A stretch of DNA of 64,000 bases from Paenibacillus plantarum (GTDB lineage: Bacteria > Bacillota > Bacilli > Paenibacillales > NBRC-103111), in assembly GCF_013141695.1 (NCBI RefSeq), contig NZ_WHNY01000036.1, forward strand, positions 62,001 through 126,000, written 5' to 3'. Position numbers and translations under genes: made by a program. Under the pieces are notes generated by a model. It saw only the letters and a program-made list of their open reading frames with translations. It ran no database searches and was not told where the DNA came from. Positions 43,700-51,865 of this stretch are shown here, piece by piece; the first letter of the stretch is position 1; each line of letters opens with the position of its first letter.

Positions 43700-44572
43700 T
43701 TAACCCTTAACTGAGCCTAACAATACACCTTTGGCAAAATGCTTTTGTAAAAATGGATATACGATCAGAATCGGCAGTGTCGAAACGGTGATAACGGCCA
43801 TTTTGAGCGATTGTGGCGGAAGCGCAATGGCTTCGTTCACTTGACTTGAATCACCGATACCCCCTTCGGACATAATGACTACCTGCCTCAACAGTACCTG
43901 AATAGGCCATTTCGTCGTATCGTTAATATATAGAATAGCTGAGAAGAATGAGTTCCAATGCCCAACCGCGTAAAACAGAGAAAACGTGGCTATGGCAGGC
44001 ATCGACAACGGCAATATGATTCTGAATAATATCATCATGTCATTGCATCCGTCTATCTTGGCAGATTCCTCCAGCCCCTCAGGCATTTGTTGAAAAAAGT
44101 TTTTCAAAATAATGAGATTGAAGGCACTTATTGCACCTGGAAGCAGCAGCGACCATAAGGTATTCGTTAGCCCCAGTGCCTTAACAATCAAGAAGGTCGG
44201 GATCATCCCGCCGCTAAATAACATGGAGAAAATAATTAACAACATCACTGGCCTGCGCCCAAGCAGCTCCTTGCGCGATAATGGATACGCCATCAGCGAC
44301 GTAAAGACAATGTTAATGAATGTACCGGCGATCGTAATAATAACTGTATTGAGCAGACTTCGCATAATCGTATCCGTTGAAAAAATATACGTATATGCCG
44401 ATAGTGAGAATTGTGTTGGTAGTAGAACAATTCCCTGCTTCGCATATTCCTCAGGCGCTGCGAACGAGCCGAGCACCATATAAAGAAATGGCACGACCGT
44501 CAACAACCCGAGCAACATCAAGAATGTATAGTTTGCCATATCGAACAATCGGCTGCCTAAATTTCGGCCCAC
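43700..44572 (-). CDS. Sugar ABC transporter permease (LplC/YtcP-like)
   Basis: The 290-residue inner-membrane protein has six helices. The permease signature is EESAKIDGCNDMMILFRIIL, where the cytoplasmic loop touches the ATPase. It begins at GTG, 7-8 bases after GGAGGGG. It forms the channel with the permease encoded upstream, 21 bases away, and lies just before the binding-protein gene. Confidence 0.9.
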   Translation of the reverse strand: MGRNLGSRLFDMANYTFLMLLGLLTVVPFLYMVLGSFAAPEEYAKQGIVLLPTQFSLSAYTYIFSTDTIMRSLLNTVIITIAGTFINIVFTSLMAYPLSRKELLGRRPVMLLIIFSMLFSGGMIPTFLIVKALGLTNTLWSLLLPGAISAFNLIILKNFFQQMPEGLEESAKIDGCNDMMILFRIILPLSMPAIATFSLFYAVGHWNSFFSAILYINDTTKWPIQVLLRQVVIMSEGGIGDSSQVNEAIALPPQSLKMAVITVSTLPILIVYPFLQKHFAKGVLLGSVKG

Positions 44573-44593
44573 ATAGATCCCCTCCTTTCGGCA

Positions 44594-45556
44594 TTAATAA
44601 ATGCCCTCTTCCCCGAATTTTTTGGCGAGCGCGTTCGTTACAAGAACAAGCACTAAGCCAACGAGCGATTTAAACAGACCCACCGCTGTGCTGTAGCTGA
44701 ATTGAGACTGATTAATACCTACGGAATAAACGTACGTATCGAAAACCTCGCCTACTTCGCGATTCAACGCATTTAGCATTAAAATAATTTGTTCGAAGCC
44801 TGTGTCCAGAAAATGCCCGAGTCGCAAAATGAACAAAATAACGATTGTACTTCGAATCGCGGGCAGTGTAATATGCCACAGTTGTCGCCAACGGCCAGCA
44901 CCGTCTATTTTCGATGCCTCATACAGCTGCGGATCAACCCCTGCGAGTGCCGCTAGGAAAATAATCGTGCCCCAGCCGGTTTCCTTCCAGATCACCTCAG
45001 ACATAATGAGCGTGCGGAACCATTCGCTGCTGATCAAGAAATTGATTTTCTCGCCGCCCGCCTTAGCGATCAGTTCATTAACAAGCCCACCTTCAACGGT
45101 AAACAGCATATAGACCATACCGACAACTACGACCCAGGAAAAAAAATGCGGGATGTAAATCATCGTTTGAACAAAACGTTTAAATGCTTCCTTGCGTACC
45201 TCATTCAGCAGGAGTGCGATAATGATCGGCAGCGGAAAGAAGAAAACCAAATTGTACATCGCCAGCACGATCGTATTGCGAAGCAGCATCCAGAACGTTG
45301 GCTCCCCGAAAAAACGGGTGAAATGCTGCATGCCCACCCAATCACTATGCCAGAATCCTAGAAATGGCTGATAATTTTGAAACGATATCAGCACACCCCA
45401 CATCGGCAAATATTTGAACAAAATAAAATAAATAATGCCGGGCAACAGCATGTAATATAGCCATTGGTCGCGAATGAGCAATTTGGCGATTCGTTTTCTA
45501 TCGACCGCCGTGGGCCTTACTTTGGTACCAGGGACAGCCTTATGTTGTGCGAGCAT
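44594..45556 (-). CDS. Sugar ABC transporter permease (LplB-like)
   Basis: The 320-residue permease has about six helices and the ATPase-contact loop YEASKIDGAGRWRQLWHITL. The start at MLAQHKAV is chosen because GGAGGAG lies 6 bases upstream; the frame extends 11 codons further without support. Relatives import oligosaccharides produced by secreted lyases or hydrolases. Confidence 0.9.
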   Translation of the reverse strand: MLAQHKAVPGTKVRPTAVDRKRIAKLLIRDQWLYYMLLPGIIYFILFKYLPMWGVLISFQNYQPFLGFWHSDWVGMQHFTRFFGEPTFWMLLRNTIVLAMYNLVFFFPLPIIIALLLNEVRKEAFKRFVQTMIYIPHFFSWVVVVGMVYMLFTVEGGLVNELIAKAGGEKINFLISSEWFRTLIMSEVIWKETGWGTIIFLAALAGVDPQLYEASKIDGAGRWRQLWHITLPAIRSTIVILFILRLGHFLDTGFEQIILMLNALNREVGEVFDTYVYSVGINQSQFSYSTAVGLFKSLVGLVLVLVTNALAKKFGEEGIY

Positions 45557-45636
45557 GGTGCTCCTCCTCCTTCTGGCATTTCGCCGCATGCAAGATCGGC
45601 GAATTTCTATATTTTCTTTAACAACCTTATGCCTGA

Positions 45637-46671
45637 CTAATCTAATCCGCCGTACAGCTCCAACTTATATCCGCATTCATCTCCTTGTACGGATGTTACA
45701 ATAAATTGTTTTTGAACTAAGTCATAGTCGACCATGGCCATGTGATCGAGCGAGTCGAGTACGATCGAGAAGCGCTTCGTAAATAAGTAGCCACCTATCA
45801 TAAACCGTCCTCGTTCTGGCATATCAATTGGCGTTGCATGCCTTGCACGATGTTGCTCGCTCCGGCTATGTATTTCCACCATTTGCTGCTGTGTGGCATG
45901 CCCCCAATGCTCGCGCGTTCCTACACCTTCCAGCTCCCAGTAATCCAGCCTATCGCTCAAATTAAGACTTTCCAAACGCTCCTTATACATCCTGGCATGA
46001 TCAACAGGCACACGAATATCCGTATCTCCATGGCAAATAAATAAGGGTGTTAGCAGGTTCGAAGCTAACGCTAGCCCGCTTCGTGAAGCGTAAGCCATTG
46101 GATTATCTCGCGGAGGATGTCCAATCCAGACGTCCAGCTCATCTTGAAATTCACCAATCGCGTCATTCTCATACCAGACCGTATAGTCCGTAATGCCGCA
46201 CATCGCCGTCGCTGCCGCGAAGAAATCGGGAAACTTGGCGATGATTGCATAAGCATTCCCACCGCCACCGCTTCCACCCTCAAAATAGACGAGCGAGCTA
46301 TCTTCAATGAAGCTTTCATATTGTTGCTGTACATAGGTGACCGCGTCAATCACATCGAACAGCTCCCAGCCGTTGCAATCCGGAGAACCTTCAGAGAATG
46401 CACGTCCTCGCATATCTACTTCTACAATTAACTCATCGACGCAAGGTGTATCCATTACCTCGAAAGGCGGTATGCTCATATGCCAGCCATGTGTCGTCAC
46501 TACTAGCCGCGAAGGCTTTCCTGGCTTCAGCACCCGCATTGCTAATTGAAGTTCGGGATGGCGGGAAGAGTTGTAATAAATAAAGTCGCAGTAGGGTGAA
46601 TATTGATTCTCCCTAATTTCTACGCGCTGCTTCTCCATCCGAACCCGATCTTCATATTTCTCGTATTCCAC
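45637..46671 (-). CDS. Alpha/beta-hydrolase (prolyl-oligopeptidase/acetyl-esterase-like)
   Basis: The 344-residue cytoplasmic hydrolase probably removes ester groups from imported oligosaccharides. The oxyanion region VVTTHGW and the nucleophile elbow FEGGSGGGGNAY (GxSxG with Ser) are visible, then the acid in ICHGDTDIRVPVDHARMY and the His in GTREHWGH. It starts at GTG, 5-7 bases after GGGAGG. It is the first gene of the polysaccharide operon. A hairpin with a T run lies about 250 bases upstream of its start. The substrate is inferred only from the operon. Confidence 0.83.
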   Translation of the reverse strand: MEYEKYEDRVRMEKQRVEIRENQYSPYCDFIYYNSSRHPELQLAMRVLKPGKPSRLVVTTHGWHMSIPPFEVMDTPCVDELIVEVDMRGRAFSEGSPDCNGWELFDVIDAVTYVQQQYESFIEDSSLVYFEGGSGGGGNAYAIIAKFPDFFAAATAMCGITDYTVWYENDAIGEFQDELDVWIGHPPRDNPMAYASRSGLALASNLLTPLFICHGDTDIRVPVDHARMYKERLESLNLSDRLDYWELEGVGTREHWGHATQQQMVEIHSRSEQHRARHATPIDMPERGRFMIGGYLFTKRFSIVLDSLDHMAMVDYDLVQKQFIVTSVQGDECGYKLELYGGLD

Positions 46672-47108
46672 TTGTATCCTCCCTTATTCTTATTCCTCCA
46701 GAGGCCCTAAATGGATGCCCAGCTCATGGCTAGGCTCTCATTTGCAGCATACCGTAACATCGGCTAGCAACTCTCCGTCCGACTACACTGATCCTATCGA
46801 ATCGACTTATTACCGTCTACAATCATTACCGAAGGGAATGTGAAATAGCTGCTGATAATCAAAGGCGAGTGAACAATCACAACCGAGTATTCCTTCGGAA
46901 AAGCCTGTTGGAACGGCAAAAAACCTCATTTTTCCTCAAAAGGATGAGGAAAGACGAGGTTGTATTTCGATATTTATACTTACTGTTGGGTGACAATTAA
47001 GTAGCCTTGGATATCAAGTCTTTTCAAAATCTAAAATAAAAAATATTCGGTTTAATTTTTATGATATACTCATTTAGGAATATTTTACTATGTTTAGGAG
47101 GATTTTAT
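46672..47108. other. Gene-free stretch: leader of the polysaccharide operon and promoter of the YHYH gene
   Basis: No credible gene. It holds the hairpin at 46914-46963, a CTGTTGGGTGACAATTAAGT segment at about 46983 resembling one near 50281, and the AT-rich region before the YHYH gene. Confidence 0.5.
46914..46963 (-). terminator. Terminator-like hairpin in the possible leader of the polysaccharide operon
   Basis: On the minus strand AACCTC-GTC-TTTCCTC pairs with GAGGAAA-AAT-GAGGTT, followed by TTTTTTG. No minus-strand gene ends here; the DinB gene is 1 kb away with other hairpins between. It may therefore be an attenuator of the operon that starts at 46671. Confidence 0.5.
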
Positions 47109-47828
47109 TTGAAATATAAAGTGTTACTTAGTTCATTGGCACTACTCATTACTTTCTCTACTACTGCTGCTGCACACTCGGGAAGAACAGATTCTAGCGG
47201 TGGTCATAATTGTTCGGCAGCATCCAAGTCTAAAGGATTGTGTTCTGGTTACCATTATCATAACGGTGGAAGTTCTAGTAGCTCTGGAAGTTCAGGTTCT
47301 GGAAGTGGCAGCTCAGGTGGTAGTTCTACATCTCCTTCAACAAAAGCTCCAGCAGCCCCAGAAACTAAAAAAGTAGAAGTTGTTGATACAAGTTTAAAAG
47401 CAACTATACCCTCCTATAAAATCTTGATAAACGGAACTCAAATCGATAATGCGTATGCTGAATATCCGGTATTATCTTATAAAGATATCACGTATTTCCC
47501 GATGACTTGGAGTTACACTCAGGCCTTAGGTGTGGGAGTAAATTGGAGTGATGATACAGGCTTCTCAATAAGAAAAACCGAAAATAAGGCTTCGCTCTTG
47601 ACAGAAAAAAAGGGTACGTATAACAATCCTTACTCCGAATATATCATCGATCTTCCAACATTTAATGTATTCATAAATGACTCATGGCTTGATAACTACA
47701 AAGAGGACTATCCCTTAATTGTTTATAAGGATATTACCTACTTTCCAATGACCTGGAAGTTTGCAGTTGACGAACTTGGATTGACGATTAACTATGATTC
47801 TACGAATGGATTTAGTATTAAAAAATAA
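47109..47828 (+). CDS. YHYH-domain exported protein with two stalk-like repeats
   Basis: The 239-residue product starts at TTG (47109) 7 bases after AGGAGG; the ATG at 47061 has no such site. After a signal peptide (ending TTAAAH) comes the YHYH domain HSGRTDSSGGHNC...GLCSGYHYH, then a Ser/Gly-rich linker (SSSSSGSSGSGSGSSGG). Two related repeats each end in YKDITYFPMTW followed by a GFSI motif. Function is unknown; Bacillus relatives are secreted. Base composition is lower in GC than the neighbours. Confidence 0.8.
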   Translation: MKYKVLLSSLALLITFSTTAAAHSGRTDSSGGHNCSAASKSKGLCSGYHYHNGGSSSSSGSSGSGSGSSGGSSTSPSTKAPAAPETKKVEVVDTSLKATIPSYKILINGTQIDNAYAEYPVLSYKDITYFPMTWSYTQALGVGVNWSDDTGFSIRKTENKASLLTEKKGTYNNPYSEYIIDLPTFNVFINDSWLDNYKEDYPLIVYKDITYFPMTWKFAVDELGLTINYDSTNGFSIKK

Positions 47829-47840
47829 GCTTTACGAATT

Positions 47841-47876
47841 AATGACCAGAGTTTTTACTTAGCTCTGGTCATTATT
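47841..47876 (+). terminator. Terminator after the YHYH gene
   Basis: AATGACCAGAG and GCTCTGGTCATT form a perfect stem around TTTTTACTTA, 12 bases after the stop. Confidence 0.8.
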
Positions 47877-47900
47877 GTGTTAACTTTAATGTTAATAGGT

Positions 47901-47932
47901 GAAGCCAGCAAACGCAAAGGTCTGCTGGCTTC
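47901..47932. terminator. Hairpin between YHYH and DinB genes
   Basis: GAAGCCAGCA and TGCTGGCTTC form a stem like the TerB terminator arm. There is no strong T run on either strand, so termination is uncertain; it may serve the convergent DinB gene. Confidence 0.4.
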
Positions 47933-47983
47933 CATTTGAAATCAATTTACAAATTAAGTTTTGAACTACTTCTGACAAACTAC

Positions 47984-48439
47984 TTAGAGCCTCGCGAACG
48001 TAATGTAATCCACTTGGGCAGGCTCTGCCGATTCGATCCGAAGTGCCCGGTTGATCTGTCCCCGGTGATATTGCCCATGTAAGAGGACCTGCAACAGGAT
48101 GTCGCGGACGGACGTTCGGAACGGAACACCGCTCTGGTTCGCATAGTCGATCATCTTGTCCAACTCGGATTCCTCGAGTTCTTCGATATAGACGCGATAT
48201 TGCTCGGCGTTTTCTTCGAACATCGCCCGGATCGCAGTCAGGTCATCCGCTTCCTCCCACAACGCATATTGCGCGGTGCCCTTGCCCTGCAATCGGGAAA
48301 GCCAGACTCGTTCCGCGACCGCGACGTGCCGAACCAACTTCAGAAGGTCCTTGTTCTTCGTCCCACTTTCCCCGAGCGCGTCCAAGATGCGTCCGTCGGC
48401 CCAGATCAGGTGATCCATCATGCTCTTAATCGTCTTCAT
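47984..48439 (-). CDS. DinB-family protein
   Basis: The 151-residue four-helix protein has the family's three metal-binding His: MMDHLIWADGRIL, LLKLVRHVAVAERVWLSRL and LLHGQYHRGQINRAL. DinB/YfiT-like proteins are putative metal-dependent enzymes, often thiol transferases, with mostly unknown substrates. GAGGAGG precedes ATG by 9 bases. It is a single gene. Confidence 0.87.
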   Translation of the reverse strand: MKTIKSMMDHLIWADGRILDALGESGTKNKDLLKLVRHVAVAERVWLSRLQGKGTAQYALWEEADDLTAIRAMFEENAEQYRVYIEELEESELDKMIDYANQSGVPFRTSVRDILLQVLLHGQYHRGQINRALRIESAEPAQVDYITFARL

Positions 48440-48580
48440 TTCCGTATCCTCCTCTTCATCTCATCGGTTACTTGAATCTACTAGTATCCGTAAGTTTAAT
48501 CATTTGGATGAACTAAAACAACCTTTTTTTGGTGAATTCCTTTTTTGCTATAACACGGATTCTACTATCATACCATCAAC

Positions 48581-49524
48581 TTAAGCCGCCACGTCTCTTC
48601 GCGTGAACATAAGCCAGGAAATCAGATTAAATGCAAGAAAGTAGACCGCAAGCACTCCGATCGAGAACGAAAGCGTCATTCCATCATGATAGGGTCTCCC
48701 ACTCAAATACTGGGTGAGGTCGGTATTCGCAAACAACAGGTACTTGCTCCAATCAAACCGGTGTAGCCCCTCCAGCAAAATATTACCTCCAAACAAGGCG
48801 ACAATGGAGAACCCGATGGCCATGGTGCTGCTGCGAAAAGCGGACGAGATCATAAAAGCCATAGTGACATACAGAATCGTTGATACCCCGTTAAGCAGGT
48901 ATGGTTTCCACAAGTTAAGAACCATATTCTTCTCGACGATATACCCCTCATAGGTCACTTCGATCAAAGGCAGATTCAAATCTCCAAAGCCGAATAAGAC
49001 ACCGTTGACCGTGACGGATACGAAAAAAAGCGTGAGCAACAAAAGGATGCCAAACATCAAGGAAGAGATATATTTGCTATTAGGATTTTAAGTCGATTAG
49101 CTGGTCGGATAAGCAGCAACTTAATGGTGCCAGTCGAGAATTCGCCTGCCAGGATATCTCCGGCGATGATGATAGTGAACACGGTTATTACAAGTACCAT
49201 AGAGGCTGAACCATTTATGCCATCCCACATCGTACCATCCGTTGTGAGTATACCCTTCTCCAGATGATAATCGATGAGGGCGATCCGTTGTAGGTTATAA
49301 GTGCGGCTTTCCTCTGCGAGTTCGGGCTTGGTCAAAAGTTCGTTTCGGTGTTCTTTCTCCTGCTGCAGTTCCACCCGCCAGCCTTCACCTTGCGATTGTT
49401 TACCATCAGAATGCCATTCGATAATGTTGACAAAAAGCACCAATGCGATCATAAATCCGACTAGAATCCACGTTCTCGTCCTTCGATAGATCTTCATATT
49501 TTCGTTACGAACAAGATTAACCAA
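48581..49524 (-). pseudogene. ABC-2 permease split by a frameshift
   Basis: The upstream part (49524-49057, 155 residues) starts VNLVRNENMKIYRRTRTWIL and has the ABC-2 element AGEFSTGTIKLLLIRPANRL, then runs into ANISLP and stops. The downstream part (from 49060, 159 residues) continues the missing membrane helices and ends FTRRDVAA. Around 49080 a different frame reads NSKYISSLMFG, exactly joining the two parts, so one missing base explains the break. With its ATPase also truncated, the transporter is non-functional, although a sequencing error at this one place cannot be excluded. Confidence 0.8.
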
Positions 49525-49902
49525 TCTGCTTCCTCCCTGTACCCGTAATTTCCAAGAAGCGATCTTCCAGTGACAGGCGAACTACCTGGACGCCATAGAT
49601 TCGAATATGGTGCTGCATCAACCCATCCAGCATGTCCGGAACGCGTTCCCGCTCCGTCGTGACCTCAATGAGAGCCTCATCGAGAAGCTTAATTCTCTGG
49701 ATTCCTTCCATTTGTCCCAAGACATCCAACGCTTCTTCAATCGGCTGTGCTTCAATCCGATACGTTGGTGTCTGCTCGCTATCCTGGGTAAAATGCCCAA
49801 TCGGCTTCACGTCGACCAACTTGCCCTGCTGCAGGATGGCGACCCGGTCGCACATAAGTTCCATCTCGGACAACAGATGGCTGGAGACTAGGAATGTTAC
49901 TC
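49517..49902 (-). pseudogene. C-terminal remnant of an ABC transporter ATPase
   Basis: Only the last part of an ABC ATPase remains: VTFLVSSHLLSEMELMCDRV, then AILQQGKLVDVKPIG, and a C-terminal domain. It lacks Walker A, signature and Walker B. The frame is closed by TGA at 49901-49903. The remnant overlaps the start of the permease by 8 bases, as in an intact operon. Upstream it is joined to a GntR fragment, so a deletion removed the end of one gene and the start of the next. Confidence 0.85.
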
Positions 49903-50043
49903 ACTTCAAGATCACGAGCTAGCTGATCGATGTTAATTTTTTCACCAGAGGGTATGTCATGGTTGATGATTTGTTCCTTAAGCAACGCATAGATTTCATC
50001 CGTTATTACAGAACGATTTAAGCTCTTTTTTCAAATCCATCAT
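49890..50043 (-). pseudogene. N-terminal remnant of a GntR-family regulator
   Basis: The start of a GntR regulator is readable: VITDEIYALLKEQIINHDIP, then SGEKINIDQLARDLEVSNIP. It breaks off where VREAL would follow and runs into ABC ATPase sequence in another frame. Between the likely ATG (50040-50043) and VITDE there are six A where five would keep the frame, a homopolymer slip. Such regulators often precede and control ABC operons, so the original order was probably gntR, ATPase, permease. Confidence 0.78.
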
Positions 50044-50059
50044 CTGCTCTTTATTATAT

Positions 50060-50085
50060 ATCATGTATCATGCATGATTTATGAT
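50060..50085 (-). promoter_or_regulatory. 26-base palindrome, likely operator of the lost GntR regulator
   Basis: The sequence is symmetrical about ATCATG|CATGAT, with outer ATCAT and ATGAT arms and two-base spacers. It lies just upstream of the GntR remnant, where autoregulatory operators are found. Confidence 0.55.
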
Positions 50086-50091
50086 TTAAAA

Positions 50092-50124
50092 TAAAGAGGC
50101 GAATTCCATTTCAGAACTCGCCTG
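50092..50124 (-). terminator. Terminator upstream of the GntR remnant
   Basis: AGGCGA-TTC pairs with GAA-TCGCCT around a short loop; on the minus strand it is followed by CTTTATTTT. It would end a transcript from the 50.1-50.7 kb region. Confidence 0.65.
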
Positions 50125-50463
50125 TCGATACATTTAATAACCCCTGATATTCAATCCGAACTTCAATATAATACTTTCAAAAGCTAGTCAAATTTAAATT
50201 AAAGCTTTCTCCCAAGTGCGTGAACGCCTAAAAAAACTCTTCCTATTTTAATATTCGTCACCCGATATCACCAGATACTACTGTTGGATGACAAATTAGT
50301 TTTGAAATACTTTTGACATATCCTAGACTTTCTCCTTGATGTCTGCTTTGACAAATACGTTAGCTAAGTCTCCACTGCAGAGTCCCCTACATAGTGCGTC
50401 TCCGCTTCCACTACGTTTGAACGAATACCCACCGACATACTCTTTCACACATAGGGCTAAACC
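50125..50463. other. Gene-free stretch with no recognised content
   Basis: No frame or RNA gene is supported. A segment near 50281-50323 (CTGTTGGATGACAAATTAGT and TTTTGAAATACTTTTGACA) resembles segments at 46983 and 47948. It may be a decayed end of something copied several times. Confidence 0.4.
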
Positions 50464-50697
50464 CTACCCACACTTGCACATTTTTAAGAAAAGCCCTACA
50501 TTCTCTTGATTAAGGCCACGCACCACGACACCAACAGCAAGCGTTGCATCCACCGACCCGGAAATTCCCGAAGCGTTCTTGTACTCAGCACTTCTACGCT
50601 TAGGGTACAGTCCAATGATCGACTCATTACCAATAAGAGTAGATCCGTTGCGTGTAGGCGTAGATGATACGACCACCATCAGGATAGGCGTCGGCAA
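50464..50697 (-). CDS. Hypothetical small protein
   Basis: The 77-residue frame begins MPTPILMVVVSSTPTRNGST (TTG start read as M) and continues through LIGNESIIGLYPKRRSAEYK to VGVVVRGLNQENVGLFLKMC. The alternation of short hydrophobic strands looks protein-like, and GGAGGT lies about 12 bases before the TTG. I cannot assign it; the size and style slightly recall small spore-associated proteins, but that is a guess. It is in a region of decay and may itself be a remnant. Confidence 0.45.
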   Translation of the reverse strand: MPTPILMVVVSSTPTRNGSTLIGNESIIGLYPKRRSAEYKNASGISGSVDATLAVGVVVRGLNQENVGLFLKMCKCG

Positions 50698-50874
50698 AGA
50701 TGCGGTGGTACCTCCATTTTACCAATGGTTGATTTCTTTGTTTTTTACAGATTTCAAAACTTTGAAGAGGGTGCCCCTAGAGCCTATGGCTTTTGAGACA
50801 CCTCATTTCGAGGAACTCTTAAAAAGCCCTTGTCCCCCAGATTCAACTATCCGGCGAGCAAGGATGCCTGCAAG

Positions 50875-51849
50875 CTATAACGTTAATTTGTCTAGCATAC
50901 GATCAGCCATTATTTTGTATCCTTCGGCGTTCGGATGCAGGTCGTCCGGCAACTTATCCGCGAAGGCTTGTCCAAAAACGTCCAAGCCGTCTACATAGGC
51001 AAGATGCTCATCCCCATACGAGGTTAGAATCTGAACCGCTTCCCTGATTTCCTCCCGCATGGTTACCAAGTTCAACCCGACCAAGTTCCCATCCGTTTCC
51101 CTGTGAGGACAATATATCGGAGAGATTAAAAACAGCGGCGTTCTCGGATGCTTCTCCCGAATGATCATTACCATCCCGATAACGGCCGAACGAAACGTCC
51201 GGATATTCAAGCTGCCCCAGCCCATGACATTAATGCCGAGACACATGGAGATGATGTCGGCGGGAAGGTCGCGGATGACGCGGGCTACCATTGGCTCCAG
51301 ATGACATTGACCCCCGTAGCCCATGCATGTCAAGTCCCACCCTTTGCGGCGCGCTACGATCGCCGGCCAAGTTTGAGCGGGGCTTTCAGCTGCAACGCAT
51401 TGTGTGATTGAGCTACCGTACGTTACCCATCGCGGCCGGTTGTTCGGCAAGGGCAAGGCCGAGGCCCCATCGTCGATCCTCAGCGCTTTCACTGTGACGG
51501 CGGCTTGTTGCGACAAATACAGCTCAACCCTCTTCATACGCGCAGGCATGCCTGTAAATAAACAGCTCTCTTCCCCCGCTACAAACGTGCCTGTACCGAC
51601 TAACTCATCGTCAATCACTAGGTCAACCTGCAGATCTTGCTCCGCTGCTGCGACCTGCAGCTCCATGGAAGTGGAATCACTTGCAAGAGCAACTCGAACA
51701 CCTGCCGCTACTCCCGCCTTCTCAACCAAGTCAGAGGCGAACAAGTTAAGCTGATGATGAGGCAAACGCCAAGGACGAAGTCCCACCTCTGTCGGTGCTA
51801 TGGAGACGGCACCCCGAAGACAAGCTTCGGTTAACTTAATCGTTTTCAT
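50875..51849 (-). CDS. SGNH/GDSL-family hydrolase, probable carbohydrate esterase
   Basis: The 324-residue protein has a beta-sandwich at residues 1-130 and an SGNH hydrolase domain at 135-324. The block-I Ser is in WVTYGSSITQC, the oxyanion Gly in GYGGQCHL, Asn in CLGINVMGWG, and Asp/His in LPDDLHPNAEGY. This order matches the two-domain carbohydrate esterases that deacetylate oligosaccharides. No signal peptide, so it acts in the cytosol. It is the last gene of the second saccharide operon, 16 bases after the preceding stop. AAGGGGG precedes ATG. Confidence 0.87.
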   Translation of the reverse strand: MKTIKLTEACLRGAVSIAPTEVGLRPWRLPHHQLNLFASDLVEKAGVAAGVRVALASDSTSMELQVAAAEQDLQVDLVIDDELVGTGTFVAGEESCLFTGMPARMKRVELYLSQQAAVTVKALRIDDGASALPLPNNRPRWVTYGSSITQCVAAESPAQTWPAIVARRKGWDLTCMGYGGQCHLEPMVARVIRDLPADIISMCLGINVMGWGSLNIRTFRSAVIGMVMIIREKHPRTPLFLISPIYCPHRETDGNLVGLNLVTMREEIREAVQILTSYGDEHLAYVDGLDVFGQAFADKLPDDLHPNAEGYKIMADRMLDKLTL

Positions 51850-51865
51850 GCCGGAATTCCCCCTT

